Of a DNA stretch of 37,970 nt, positions 16,712-24,674 are shown piece by piece (positions within the stretch are counted from its first letter, which is position 1; each line of letters starts with the position of its first letter). The stretch covers positions 1-37,970 of the forward strand of contig NZ_CAAFOM010000126.1 in assembly GCF_900764565.1 (NCBI RefSeq). Direction: 5' to 3'. The stretch is from an uncultured Catenibacterium sp. GTDB lineage: Bacteria; Bacillota_I; Bacilli_A; Erysipelotrichales; Coprobacillaceae. A program made the position numbers and the translations under genes. The notes below the pieces were generated by a model. It ran no database searches and was not told the DNA's origin. It worked only from the letters and a program-made list of their open reading frames with translations.

Positions 16712-17242
16712 ATGCATAAGGACATGAAAGAAATATTATTTACACAGGAACAGATTTCTGAACGCTGTAAAGAATTAGGCGCACAGATCTCAAAAGATTA
16801 TGAAGGTAAGAAGTTACTTCTTATTGGTCTTTTAAAGGGGTCTATTCCATTCCTAGCAGAACTTTCTAAATATATTGATGGCGATGTATATTTTGATTAT
16901 ATGTCAGTCAGCAGTTATAAAGGAACTGAATCTGGAACTATTCATATTAAGAAAGACGTTGATATCGACGTCAAAGGTATGGATGTACTTATCGTAGAAG
17001 ACATCCTTGATACAGGTAAAACATTAGATACTGTTACACATATGTTGAAAGATCGTGGTACAGCATCTTGCGAAATCGTTACTATGCTTGATAAACAGGA
17101 AGCGAGAAAGTATCCTGTACAGGCTAAGTATGTTGGTTTCCCTGTACCAGAATTATTCGTGGTTGGTTATGGTCTTGATTTCGATCAGAGATTTAGAAAC
17201 CTACCATATATTGGTATCTTAAAAGAAGAATGTTACCAGTAA
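16712..17242 (+). CDS. hpt: Hypoxanthine phosphoribosyltransferase
   Basis: This 176-residue purine salvage enzyme makes IMP or GMP from hypoxanthine or guanine and PRPP. The PRPP-binding loop is VLIVEDILDTGKTL near residues 91-104, and LLKGSIPFLAEL marks the pyrophosphate loop. AGGAGGT lies 8 bases before the ATG. The tilS-hpt-ftsH order is typical of Firmicutes. In B. subtilis HprT also acts with TilS in regulating ftsH; whether that holds here is unknown. Confidence 0.97.
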   Translation: MHKDMKEILFTQEQISERCKELGAQISKDYEGKKLLLIGLLKGSIPFLAELSKYIDGDVYFDYMSVSSYKGTESGTIHIKKDVDIDVKGMDVLIVEDILDTGKTLDTVTHMLKDRGTASCEIVTMLDKQEARKYPVQAKYVGFPVPELFVVGYGLDFDQRFRNLPYIGILKEECYQ

Positions 17243-17251
17243 GGAGTTTAT

Positions 17252-19207
17252 ATGAAGAAGAATAACAAAACATTATTTAAAGCTATTCTTCCTTGGGTCA
17301 TCGTATTATTATTGTTGAGCTCATTATTTCCGTTCTTAATGAATAATGGTGCTAAGAAAGAATTGACTTATTCACAATTCATGACAGTAGTAAAAGATGA
17401 AAAAATAACGAACGTGACTATTACACCTAATAGTTTTGTGACCAAGGTAGAAGGTAGCTACAAAAAGAATTCTAAGGGCGATAAGGTAAACTTCACTACA
17501 ATCGTTCCTAAGACAGACAAAGAGTTAGATTCATTAACACAGATTCTTGAAGACAAGAATGTGAAAGTGAAAGTCACTGATTCAAACAGTGATCATATGA
17601 TCTGGAATGTATTAGGTGCCATCCTTCCATATGTTATATTGTTTGGTGGTATGTTCTGGGTAATCAAGAACTTTGGTGGCGCTGGAGGAGGCAACAACAA
17701 AGCCTTTGAATTTGGTAATTCACGCGCTAAACTAGAAAGAAACTCTAAGACTCGTTTTACAGATGTTGCAGGTGCTGATGAAGAAAAAGAAGAATTAACA
17801 GAACTTGTATCATTCTTAAAGAATCCTAAGAAGTTTACTGAAATGGGTGCTAAAATTCCTAGAGGTGTACTATTAGTAGGTCCTCCAGGTACAGGTAAAA
17901 CATTATTAGCACGTGCTGTTGCAGGTGAAGCAAACGTTCCATTCTATTCTATTTCTGGTTCAGAATTCGTAGAAATGTTCGTTGGTGTTGGTGCTGGCCG
18001 TGTAAGAGATATGTTTAAGAAGGCTAAAGAAAATGCCCCTTGTATCATCTTTATTGATGAAATTGATGCCGTAGGTCGTCAGAGAGGTGCTGGTGTTGGT
18101 GGTGGACACGATGAACGTGAACAGACATTAAACCAGTTACTTGTTGAAATGGATGGTTTTGAAGGTAACGAAGGTGTTATTATCCTTGCAGCCACTAACC
18201 GTGCAGACGTACTTGACCCTGCATTATTACGTCCAGGACGTTTTGATAGACAGATCAGAGTATCTAACCCTGATAAGCGTGCAAGAGCTCAGATTTTAAA
18301 GGTACATGCAAGAAATAAACATTTTGCGCCAGATGTTGATTTTGATAACATCGCTCAGCGTACTCCTGGCTTCTCAGGTGCAGAACTTGCAAACGTATTA
18401 AATGAAGCTGCATTACTTGCAGTAAGAAGCGGTCATCAGATGATCACATTAAGTGATGTGGATGAAGCGATTGATAGAGTTATTGGTGGTCCAGCTAAGA
18501 AGTCTAGAAAATATACTGAACATGAAAGAAAGCTTGTTGCTTATCATGAAACTGGACATGCCATCATTGGTTTAACATTAGAAGATGCCAACCAGGTACA
18601 GAAGGTGACTATTGTACCACGTGGTGATGCAGGTGGATACAACTTAATGACTCCTAGAGAAGAAACATACTTCTCAACTAAGAAACAGTTATTAGCGACT
18701 ATTACAGGTTATATGGGTGGTCGTACTGCTGAAGAAATCTTCTTCGGTGATGTATCATCAGGTGCTCATAACGATATTGAACAGGCAACACGTATTGCTC
18801 GTATGATGGTTACAGAACTTGGTATGAGTGAACTTGGTCCAATCAAGTATGACAGTGGTGATAATGCTGTATTCTTAGGTCGTGACTATTCACAGTTAAG
18901 TAATACACATTCTGGTCAGATTGCATTCGAAATTGACCAGCAGGTACGTAAGATCATCGAAACAGCGCATGCTCAGGCAACTGAAATCATCAACAATAAT
19001 AAAGACAAAATGGATATTATTGCGAATGCATTGCTTGAACATGAAACATTGAATCATGAACAGATTCAGTCTTTATATAACACTGGTAAGATGCCAGAAA
19101 CATATGATGGAACAGAAGAAGATGTTGACTCTAACGATGACAACAATAACACTCCTGAACCACCAAAGGCTGATCCAGAAGATGATTTACTAGATGAAAT
19201 GAAATAA
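17252..19207 (+). CDS. ftsH: ATP-dependent zinc metalloprotease FtsH
   Basis: This 651-residue membrane-anchored AAA+ protease degrades misfolded or regulatory membrane and soluble proteins. An N-terminal helix (~12-30), an extracytoplasmic domain and a second helix (~121-140) lead to the AAA domain with Walker A GPPGTGKT near 210, Walker B IIFIDEIDAVG, and arginine fingers in RPGRFDRQ. The zinc-binding HETGH is at 432-436 (HEAGH in most homologues, still HExxH). The C-terminal ~35 residues are an acidic Asp/Asn-rich tail. Its stop codon lies inside the terminator hairpin at 19202. Confidence 0.97.
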   Translation: MKKNNKTLFKAILPWVIVLLLLSSLFPFLMNNGAKKELTYSQFMTVVKDEKITNVTITPNSFVTKVEGSYKKNSKGDKVNFTTIVPKTDKELDSLTQILEDKNVKVKVTDSNSDHMIWNVLGAILPYVILFGGMFWVIKNFGGAGGGNNKAFEFGNSRAKLERNSKTRFTDVAGADEEKEELTELVSFLKNPKKFTEMGAKIPRGVLLVGPPGTGKTLLARAVAGEANVPFYSISGSEFVEMFVGVGAGRVRDMFKKAKENAPCIIFIDEIDAVGRQRGAGVGGGHDEREQTLNQLLVEMDGFEGNEGVIILAATNRADVLDPALLRPGRFDRQIRVSNPDKRARAQILKVHARNKHFAPDVDFDNIAQRTPGFSGAELANVLNEAALLAVRSGHQMITLSDVDEAIDRVIGGPAKKSRKYTEHERKLVAYHETGHAIIGLTLEDANQVQKVTIVPRGDAGGYNLMTPREETYFSTKKQLLATITGYMGGRTAEEIFFGDVSSGAHNDIEQATRIARMMVTELGMSELGPIKYDSGDNAVFLGRDYSQLSNTHSGQIAFEIDQQVRKIIETAHAQATEIINNNKDKMDIIANALLEHETLNHEQIQSLYNTGKMPETYDGTEEDVDSNDDNNNTPEPPKADPEDDLLDEMK

Positions 19208-19225
19208 GCGCTTTGCGCTTATTTT
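19202..19225 (+). terminator. Terminator-like hairpin at the end of ftsH
   Basis: A 10-bp stem (19202-19211 with 19215-19224), a TTT loop and a short T-rich tail (ATTTTCATTT). The U tract is broken, so read-through into the small ORF and hslO is likely. Confidence 0.6.
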
Positions 19226-19244
19226 CATTTAGGAGGTAACAAAA

Positions 19245-19337
19245 ATGCAGCGTAGATTTATGGTAAGACTATTAGTAGGTATTATTGTCATTAGTATGAT
19301 TTTGCCTCTAGTAAGCTATTTTGCGATAGGGAGATAA
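19245..19337 (+). CDS. 30-residue single-helix membrane peptide
   Basis: A short ORF (30 codons plus stop) has a very good Shine-Dalgarno, AGGAGGT, 7 bases before its ATG. The product starts MQRRFMVRLLVG, then a hydrophobic stretch of about 20 residues, and ends SYFAIGR. This basic-hydrophobic-short-tail pattern fits a single-pass membrane peptide. It sits between ftsH and hslO, and its last codons carry the AGGGAGA ribosome-binding site of hslO, so the two are probably coupled. I recognise no family. It might be a small regulator of the neighbouring FtsH (as SpoVM is in B. subtilis) or merely a translational leader for hslO; both are guesses. Confidence 0.6.
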   Translation: MQRRFMVRLLVGIIVISMILPLVSYFAIGR

Positions 19338-19341
19338 ATAA

Positions 19342-20214
19342 ATGAAAGATTATTTAGTACGTGGGCTTGTTAATTCAAAGAACTGTCGTGTATTTGCATG
19401 TACAACAACTAACCTTACAAATGTTGCACAGAAGAATCATAATTTATGGCCTTGTGCAAGTGCTGCACTTGGACGTATGATGGCAGTCACTTTAATGATG
19501 GGTGCTATGAATAAGAATAAAGAAAAGATGACAGTCGTCATCAATGGTGGTGGACCAATCGGTACAATGCTTTGTACAACACATTCTGATGGTAAAATCA
19601 AAGGATTTGTATCTAATCCAGAAGTGCACTATACATACAATGATACAGGTAAGCTTGCAGTAGGCTTATGTGTAGGTAATCAGGGTACTATCCAGGTCAC
19701 TCGTGATATGGGATTAAAGGAACCTATTACATCTAGTTCTCAATTACAGACTGGTGAAATTGGTGATGATTTCTCTTATTACTTCATGTTATCAGAACAG
19801 GTACCATCAGTTGTTGCAGTAGGTGTTCTTGTAGAAGAAGACAATACTGTAAGAAGTGCAGGTGGTTATATTATTCAGTTATTACCAGAAGCAACTGAAG
19901 AAGATATTGCGTATATTGAAGATAAGATCAAGAATACACCACCAGTATCACAGTTATTAGATGAAGGACATACTCCAGAAGAAATCTTAAAGATGATCTT
20001 TGAAGATGTTGAAATCCTAGATACACAGGATTTATCATTTGAATGCGATTGTAGTAAAGAAAAGATGGAAGAAGCCTTATCTACTCTTCATACAAAAGAT
20101 CTAGAAGATATGATTAATGAAGATCATGGCTGTGAGATTACATGTCAGTTCTGTAATACACATTATCAGTTCAGTGAAGATGAATTAAAGGAAATACTTA
20201 AAAAACGCCAGTAA
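19342..20214 (+). CDS. hslO: Redox-regulated chaperone Hsp33
   Basis: This 290-residue chaperone prevents aggregation during oxidative stress. The C-terminal zinc switch is visible as CDC (CxC) followed by CQFC (CxxC), the four cysteines that release zinc and form disulfides when activated. The N-terminal fold has the usual NGGGPIGTM segment and NQGTIQVTRDMGLKEP. Its Shine-Dalgarno lies in the preceding small ORF, whose stop is 4 bases before this ATG. It ends at a strong terminator and shares its position after ftsH with other Firmicutes. Confidence 0.96.
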   Translation: MKDYLVRGLVNSKNCRVFACTTTNLTNVAQKNHNLWPCASAALGRMMAVTLMMGAMNKNKEKMTVVINGGGPIGTMLCTTHSDGKIKGFVSNPEVHYTYNDTGKLAVGLCVGNQGTIQVTRDMGLKEPITSSSQLQTGEIGDDFSYYFMLSEQVPSVVAVGVLVEEDNTVRSAGGYIIQLLPEATEEDIAYIEDKIKNTPPVSQLLDEGHTPEEILKMIFEDVEILDTQDLSFECDCSKEKMEEALSTLHTKDLEDMINEDHGCEITCQFCNTHYQFSEDELKEILKKRQ

Positions 20215-20229
20215 AATGGCGTTTTTTTT
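20201..20229 (+). terminator. Terminator of hslO
   Basis: A 10-bp stem (20201-20210 with 20217-20226), a loop containing the stop codon, and eight T. Confidence 0.9.
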
Positions 20230-20395
20230 ACACTGTCTGGTATTATACAAAGATCAGTTAACATATATCATGGAAGGGAATAGAATTGAATAATTGATCT
20301 TTTTAGGATTGTATGACAGTTCCTCCTTTCAATAACTAGTATAGAGTAGGAATCTATAATAAATATCTATATATTGTGGAGAAATATGTGTTGAT

Positions 20396-21223
20396 TTAAT
20401 GTAGTGCTTTAACGGGACATTCTTTTGTACATTCATAACAAAGAATACAGTCAGTGCCGTTTTTACGTTTACGTGACTCTTTATTCACTTCTACATTCAT
20501 TGGACATACCTTCAAACACTTATTACAATGAATACATTTATTCTCGTCACAATGTACACGTAAGAGTGAATAATAGCTCATTGGTTTAAGAAATACAGTA
20601 ATAGGGCATAAATACTTACAGAATGCGCGATTATCTTTAAATATATATGCAAGTGCGATACCTACAATATAATAGAAGGCATTACCTGCTAGAAATAAAT
20701 AGAACATGATCTTTTCTAAATGTGCTACTTTCATTAAGAATAATCCAGATACCAATGCAAGAGAACATACAAACATCACATAACGTAGTATACCTAGTTT
20801 TTTAACTCTTGGTCTCTGTGGTCTTTTATAGGGTAAAAAGTCAAGAATCATAGCAGTCCAGCAGGCATAACCACACCATCCTCTTCCAAATAAAAGAGGT
20901 CCAAAGATTTTCGCAATGGCATAGTGAATAGTGGCTGCTTCAAATGTGCCTAAGAATAAGTAGTACCAGAATCCTTCAATTTGCATATTCTCTTGAGAGA
21001 TAATACCTAAATATAACAACATATAACTGCCTACTGCCAATTGTACAAAATGTCTTGCATAGTTCTTTCCGGCAGTGTATAATGCGGTCCCTAAGGCAAG
21101 ACAAGTTCCTATATAGCTGAAGTTCAATATGTAGAACATATTATCTTTAGTCAGCCATAAAGTCACCGCAATCACTTCAAATAATATAAATAGTATAATA
21201 GAGAAAGTATATTTTCTTTTCAT
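20396..21223 (-). CDS. NapH/NosR-like membrane protein with two 4Fe-4S clusters
   Basis: This 275-residue integral membrane ferredoxin has about five or six helices, the paired cysteine motifs GRGWCGYACWT and CKYLCPI typical of NapH/NosR/CcoG-type proteins, and a C-terminal double ferredoxin domain (CIHCNKCLKVCPMNV and CILCYECTKECPVKAL). It would pass electrons across or along the membrane. The partner is unknown because no reductase gene lies nearby. I prefer the ATG at 21223, which has 7 bases after GGAGG; the ATG at 21229 touches the ribosome-binding site. The upstream leader contains two hairpins, so expression may be attenuated. The bases between this gene and hslO hold no gene I can support. 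Confidence 0.85.
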   Translation of the reverse strand: MKRKYTFSIILFILFEVIAVTLWLTKDNMFYILNFSYIGTCLALGTALYTAGKNYARHFVQLAVGSYMLLYLGIISQENMQIEGFWYYLFLGTFEAATIHYAIAKIFGPLLFGRGWCGYACWTAMILDFLPYKRPQRPRVKKLGILRYVMFVCSLALVSGLFLMKVAHLEKIMFYLFLAGNAFYYIVGIALAYIFKDNRAFCKYLCPITVFLKPMSYYSLLRVHCDENKCIHCNKCLKVCPMNVEVNKESRKRKNGTDCILCYECTKECPVKALH

Positions 21224-21292
21224 CTTCATTCCTCCCTTATATTCATCTTAAAATGTATGAATTAATACTACAATCATATTCCTGTAAAATAT

Positions 21293-21326
21293 ACAAAAAG
21301 GAGCAGGAAGGGAACGCCTGCTCCTT
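21293..21326 (-). terminator. Terminator-like hairpin in the leader of the membrane ferredoxin gene
   Basis: A perfect 10-bp GC-rich stem (21298-21307 with 21317-21326) with a 9-base loop is followed by TTTTT on the minus strand. It points towards the ferredoxin gene that starts about 70 bases further on. It is therefore either an attenuator in that gene's leader or the end of a short untranslated RNA. Confidence 0.6.
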
Positions 21327-21377
21327 ATGTCCTATTAGTAAAATAGGGAAGGGAAATGAAAACGATATATATATTAT

Positions 21378-21402
21378 TGAAAGGATCGGGAACTTCCTTT
21401 CA
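21378..21402. repeat. Second hairpin with a related loop
   Basis: An 8-bp stem (21378-21385 with 21395-21402) with a 9-base loop. Both this loop and that of the hairpin at 21298-21326 contain GGGAAC (GTTCCC on the minus strand). Confidence 0.5.
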
Positions 21403-21430
21403 CAACTCATAGTATAAACATAATTTATCT

Positions 21431-21458
21431 TTGTATTGTGTCAGGAATATGGTATATT
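21431..21458 (+). promoter_or_regulatory. Putative promoter of dus
   Basis: TTGTAT (21431-21436), 16 bases, TATATT (21453-21458), about 20 bases before the dus ATG. Confidence 0.5.
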
Positions 21459-21477
21459 TTGTGATGGTGATTAAAAA

Positions 21478-22455
21478 ATGTTGAAAATTGGAAATGTAGA
21501 AATAAAACATCCTATTATCATGGCTCCTATGGCAGGTATCACAAATGTAGCTTACCGTAGACTCGTCAAAGAGTTTGGTGCTGGACTTGTCGTATCTGAA
21601 ATGGTCAGTGATAAAGCGTTATGTTATGGAAATCAAAAGACAATTGATATGCTTGCAGTAGGTGAAGATGAACATCCTATGAGTATGCAGATTTTTGGTG
21701 GTGAAGTAGAAACTATGGTTAAAGCTGCCAAGTTTGTAGAGGAACATTCTGATTGTGATATTATTGATATTAATATGGGATGTCCTGTCAATAAGGTGTT
21801 AAAGGCTCATGCAGGTAGTTATTTAATGCAGTATCCAGAACTTGCATATGATATTGTGAAGGCTGTCGTAGAAGCAGTGAATGTCCCTGTCACTGTTAAG
21901 ATGCGTACTGGTTATGATATGAAGCATATTAACTGTGTAGAAATGGCACAATTAATGGAAAAAGCAGGCGCAAGTGCAGTAGCTATTCATGGTCGTACAC
22001 GTTCACAGATGTATGAAGGTCATGCAGATTGGTCATGGATTAAAAAAGTAAAAGAAGCAGTCAGTATCCCCGTTATTGGAAATGGTGATGTAAGAACACC
22101 TGAAGATGCGAAAAGAATGATGGAAGAAACAGGCTGTGATGCCGTCATGGTTGGTAGAGGGGCTTTAGGTAATCCATTTGTGATTCGTAGAATGGTGAAA
22201 TATTTAGAAGAAGGTATTCTAGAAGAAGAACCAGACTATCATGCACGTATTCAATTATGTATTGATCATGCTCATCGTTTAGTAAAAACGGAAGGTGAAA
22301 AGAATGCGATTAGACAAATGCGTGGACAAGCCCCTTGGTATGTCAAAGGGTTAAGAGGTTCTGCAAAGATCAAGAATCATTTGACACAGATGAATACATT
22401 AGAAGAATTAGAAACAATTCTAAAAGACTTTGAGAAAGAACTAGAAGGTGAGTAA
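21478..22455 (+). CDS. dusB: tRNA-dihydrouridine synthase
   Basis: This 325-residue FMN-dependent enzyme reduces uridines in the tRNA D-loop. It has the FMN-binding start IMAPMAGITNVAYRRL, the catalytic cysteine in DINMGCPVNKV near residue 100, TVKMRTGYD, AVAIHGRTR and VMVGRGALGNPF. The length fits DusB-type enzymes in Firmicutes. The start is the ATG at 21478, with only a weak GGTGAT ribosome-binding site. The stop is immediately followed by a hairpin that can mask the next gene's ribosome-binding site. Confidence 0.94.
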   Translation: MLKIGNVEIKHPIIMAPMAGITNVAYRRLVKEFGAGLVVSEMVSDKALCYGNQKTIDMLAVGEDEHPMSMQIFGGEVETMVKAAKFVEEHSDCDIIDINMGCPVNKVLKAHAGSYLMQYPELAYDIVKAVVEAVNVPVTVKMRTGYDMKHINCVEMAQLMEKAGASAVAIHGRTRSQMYEGHADWSWIKKVKEAVSIPVIGNGDVRTPEDAKRMMEETGCDAVMVGRGALGNPFVIRRMVKYLEEGILEEEPDYHARIQLCIDHAHRLVKTEGEKNAIRQMRGQAPWYVKGLRGSAKIKNHLTQMNTLEELETILKDFEKELEGE

Positions 22456-22496
22456 TCATCTTCTTTTTGTTTTATAATGTAATAAAGGAGATGATT
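22454..22496 (+). promoter_or_regulatory. Hairpin that can mask the ribosome-binding site of the MEMO-AMMECR1 gene
   Basis: Bases 22454-22464 can pair with 22486-22496 (11 pairs, one G-U), covering the AGGAG of the next gene. The loop contains TATAAT (22473-22478). An mRNA started at that box would lack the 5' arm, while read-through from dus would keep it. No U tract follows, so this is not an ordinary terminator. Confidence 0.5.
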
Positions 22497-22498
22497 CT

Positions 22499-23866
22499 AT
22501 GTCAATACAATATGCAATGTGTGTGCCTCATCCTCCATTAATTATTCCTGAAATAGGGAAAGGGGAGGAGAAAACTATCAGTAACACAATACAATCTTAT
22601 GAATCCATTATGAAATATGTCTCTACTCTTCCAATAGAAACAGTCATTGTGATCAGTCCTCATGCTATCGCTTATAGTGATTATATTCATATTTCTCCTG
22701 GTATTCATGCATCAGGAGACTTTAGTCAATTCCATGCAGGAGATGTAAGAATAGAAGTGGATTATGATACAGAACTTGTCAAGAAGATCACTCAATCTGC
22801 CAAGAAGCATCATATCTTCGCAGGAACATTAGGAAAAGATGATGATTTAGATCATGGTACAATGATTCCTCTTTACTTCTTAAATAAATATTTAAAGGAT
22901 TATAAAGTGGTAAGAATAGGAATATCTGGTTTATCTCCTCTTACTCATTATCGCTTTGGACAATGTATTAAAGAAGCCGTAGGAGATAAGAATGTCTTAC
23001 TTATTGCGAGTGGTGATTTATCTCATTGTCTCAAAGAAGATGGTCCATATGGTTATAAGGAAGAAGGACCACTCTTTGATCATGATATTATTACAGCATG
23101 GAAGAATAGCGACTTTATGCGTTTTCTCACATTTGATCCCATCTTTACTGAAGCGGCTGCTGAATGTGGACTCAGATCATTTCAGATCATGGCAGGTGCT
23201 TTAGACCAAAAGAAGATTAAACCACACTATTATTCTTATGAAGGACCATTTGGAGTAGGCTATGGTATATGTGGTTTTGAAATAGATGGTGATGATCCAA
23301 CACGTGATATAGGATATCAATATGAGAAGAAGATGCAGGAAGAAGTCAAGAAGATCAAAGAACATGAAGATGACTATGTCAGACTTGCAAGAACTACAAT
23401 TGAACATTATGTAAGAGAAAAAGTACAAATCAAACCTGAAGTCATAGAAGAGATGACTAGACGTGCAGGAGTCTTTGTTTCTATTCATGAAGAAGGACGC
23501 TTAAGAGGATGCATTGGTACCTTTATGCCTGTGCAGGATAATATTGCGTTAGAAATAGTCCATAATGCGATCAGTGCCTGTAGTGAAGATCCACGCTTTG
23601 ATCCTATTACAGAAGAAGAACTAGATAATCTCATTATCTCAGTCGATGTATTAGGGGAAATAGAAGTAGTAGATGATATCAGCACATTAGATCCTCGTAT
23701 TTATGGTATTATTGTATCCCATGGTTCTAAAAGAGGCTTACTCCTACCTGACTTAGAGGGTGTGGATACAGTCACTGATCAGATTCAGATAGCCTGTCAT
23801 AAAGCAGGTATTCATGAAGGAGAGAAGATTAAGATAGAAAGATTCAAGGTGACAAGACATGACTAG
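22499..23866 (+). CDS. MEMO-like and AMMECR1 domains fused (AmmeMemoRadiSam proteins B and A)
   Basis: This 455-residue protein joins two families of the AmmeMemoRadiSam system. Residues ~1-260 resemble MEMO1/LigB extradiol-dioxygenase folds: CVPHPPLIIPEIG, VISPHAIAY, IASGDLSHC with metal-ligand-type Asp and His, and a late GYGICGFE. Residues ~275-455 are an AMMECR1 domain, with RGCIGTFMP at its centre, then SACSEDPRFDPIT and VSHGSKRGLLLPDLEG. The radical SAM third partner is the next gene, overlapping by 8 bases. The three families co-occur widely in bacteria and archaea, but I know of no established reaction. Translation may depend on the 22454-22496 hairpin. Confidence 0.9.
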   Translation: MSIQYAMCVPHPPLIIPEIGKGEEKTISNTIQSYESIMKYVSTLPIETVIVISPHAIAYSDYIHISPGIHASGDFSQFHAGDVRIEVDYDTELVKKITQSAKKHHIFAGTLGKDDDLDHGTMIPLYFLNKYLKDYKVVRIGISGLSPLTHYRFGQCIKEAVGDKNVLLIASGDLSHCLKEDGPYGYKEEGPLFDHDIITAWKNSDFMRFLTFDPIFTEAAAECGLRSFQIMAGALDQKKIKPHYYSYEGPFGVGYGICGFEIDGDDPTRDIGYQYEKKMQEEVKKIKEHEDDYVRLARTTIEHYVREKVQIKPEVIEEMTRRAGVFVSIHEEGRLRGCIGTFMPVQDNIALEIVHNAISACSEDPRFDPITEEELDNLIISVDVLGEIEVVDDISTLDPRIYGIIVSHGSKRGLLLPDLEGVDTVTDQIQIACHKAGIHEGEKIKIERFKVTRHD

Positions 23867-24674
23867 ATGTGATTTATGTCCGCATCATTGTGTATTAAAA
23901 GAAGGACAGACAGGCTTTTGTCATCAAAGAATAAATAAAGAGGGACGCATAGTTTTAAAAGACTATGGTGCTATTACATCTCTTTCCTTAGATCCTATTG
24001 AAAAGAAGCCTCTCTATCATTTTTATCCAAATACAAAGATTCTATCTGTCGGTTCTTATGGCTGTAATATGAAATGTCCTTTCTGTCAGAACTACACCAT
24101 ATCACAAGATAAAGGCTCTTCTGTACAGGTGCATACAACACCTGAAAAACTTGTTGAAGTCGCCTTAGATCTCAAAAAAGAAGGGAATATCGGTATTGCG
24201 TTTACTTATAATGAACCACTGATCAGTTATGAGTTTATTTGTGATACATTTGTATTATGTAAGAAGCATGATTTAAAGACTGTTATTGTTTCTAATGGAA
24301 TGATAGAAGAGAAATACATAAAGGAGTTATCTCCTTTAGTAGATGCATGGAATATTGATTTAAAAGGATTTAAAGAAGATATTTATAAGAAGTTATCAGG
24401 TGACTTAAACACAGTAAAAAAGAGTATTCAAATAGCTTCATCAAGTCATCTAGAAGTCACTTCTTTGATTGTCCCTGGTATCAATGATCATTTAGAAGAT
24501 ATGGAAGAAGAAGCAAAGTGGTTAGCGTCTATTGATCCGAATATTGTGTTACATATCACACGTTATTTTCCTGAGTATCATTATCATGAATCTCCTACAT
24601 CTATAGAACTTATTGACCAAATGGTAGAAGTGGCTAAGAAATATTTAAAGAATGTATATAGAGGTAATTGTTAG
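23859..24674 (+). CDS. amrS: AmmeMemoRadiSam radical SAM enzyme, short form
   Basis: This 271-residue protein has an N-terminal cysteine cluster (CDLCPHHCVLKEGQTGFC) followed by the radical SAM motif GCNMKCPFCQN, whose three cysteines hold the SAM-bound 4Fe-4S cluster. FTYNEPLISYE and AWNIDLKGF continue the family pattern, and HITRYFPEYH appears near the end. From memory, family members usually run to about 330 residues and finish with a cysteine-containing tail; here the protein ends soon after KNVYRGN, so that tail is absent. The start overlaps the previous gene by 8 bases and the stop abuts the next ATG. The reaction is unknown. Confidence 0.88.
   Translation: MTRCDLCPHHCVLKEGQTGFCHQRINKEGRIVLKDYGAITSLSLDPIEKKPLYHFYPNTKILSVGSYGCNMKCPFCQNYTISQDKGSSVQVHTTPEKLVEVALDLKKEGNIGIAFTYNEPLISYEFICDTFVLCKKHDLKTVIVSNGMIEEKYIKELSPLVDAWNIDLKGFKEDIYKKLSGDLNTVKKSIQIASSSHLEVTSLIVPGINDHLEDMEEEAKWLASIDPNIVLHITRYFPEYHYHESPTSIELIDQMVEVAKKYLKNVYRGNC

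Noticed and set aside
20230..20395. Inverted repeat AAAGATCA...TGATCTTTTT as a terminator for the membrane ferredoxin or hslO
   Set aside because: The arms are about 40 bases apart with an unstructured interior, and hslO already has a strong terminator at 20201-20229.
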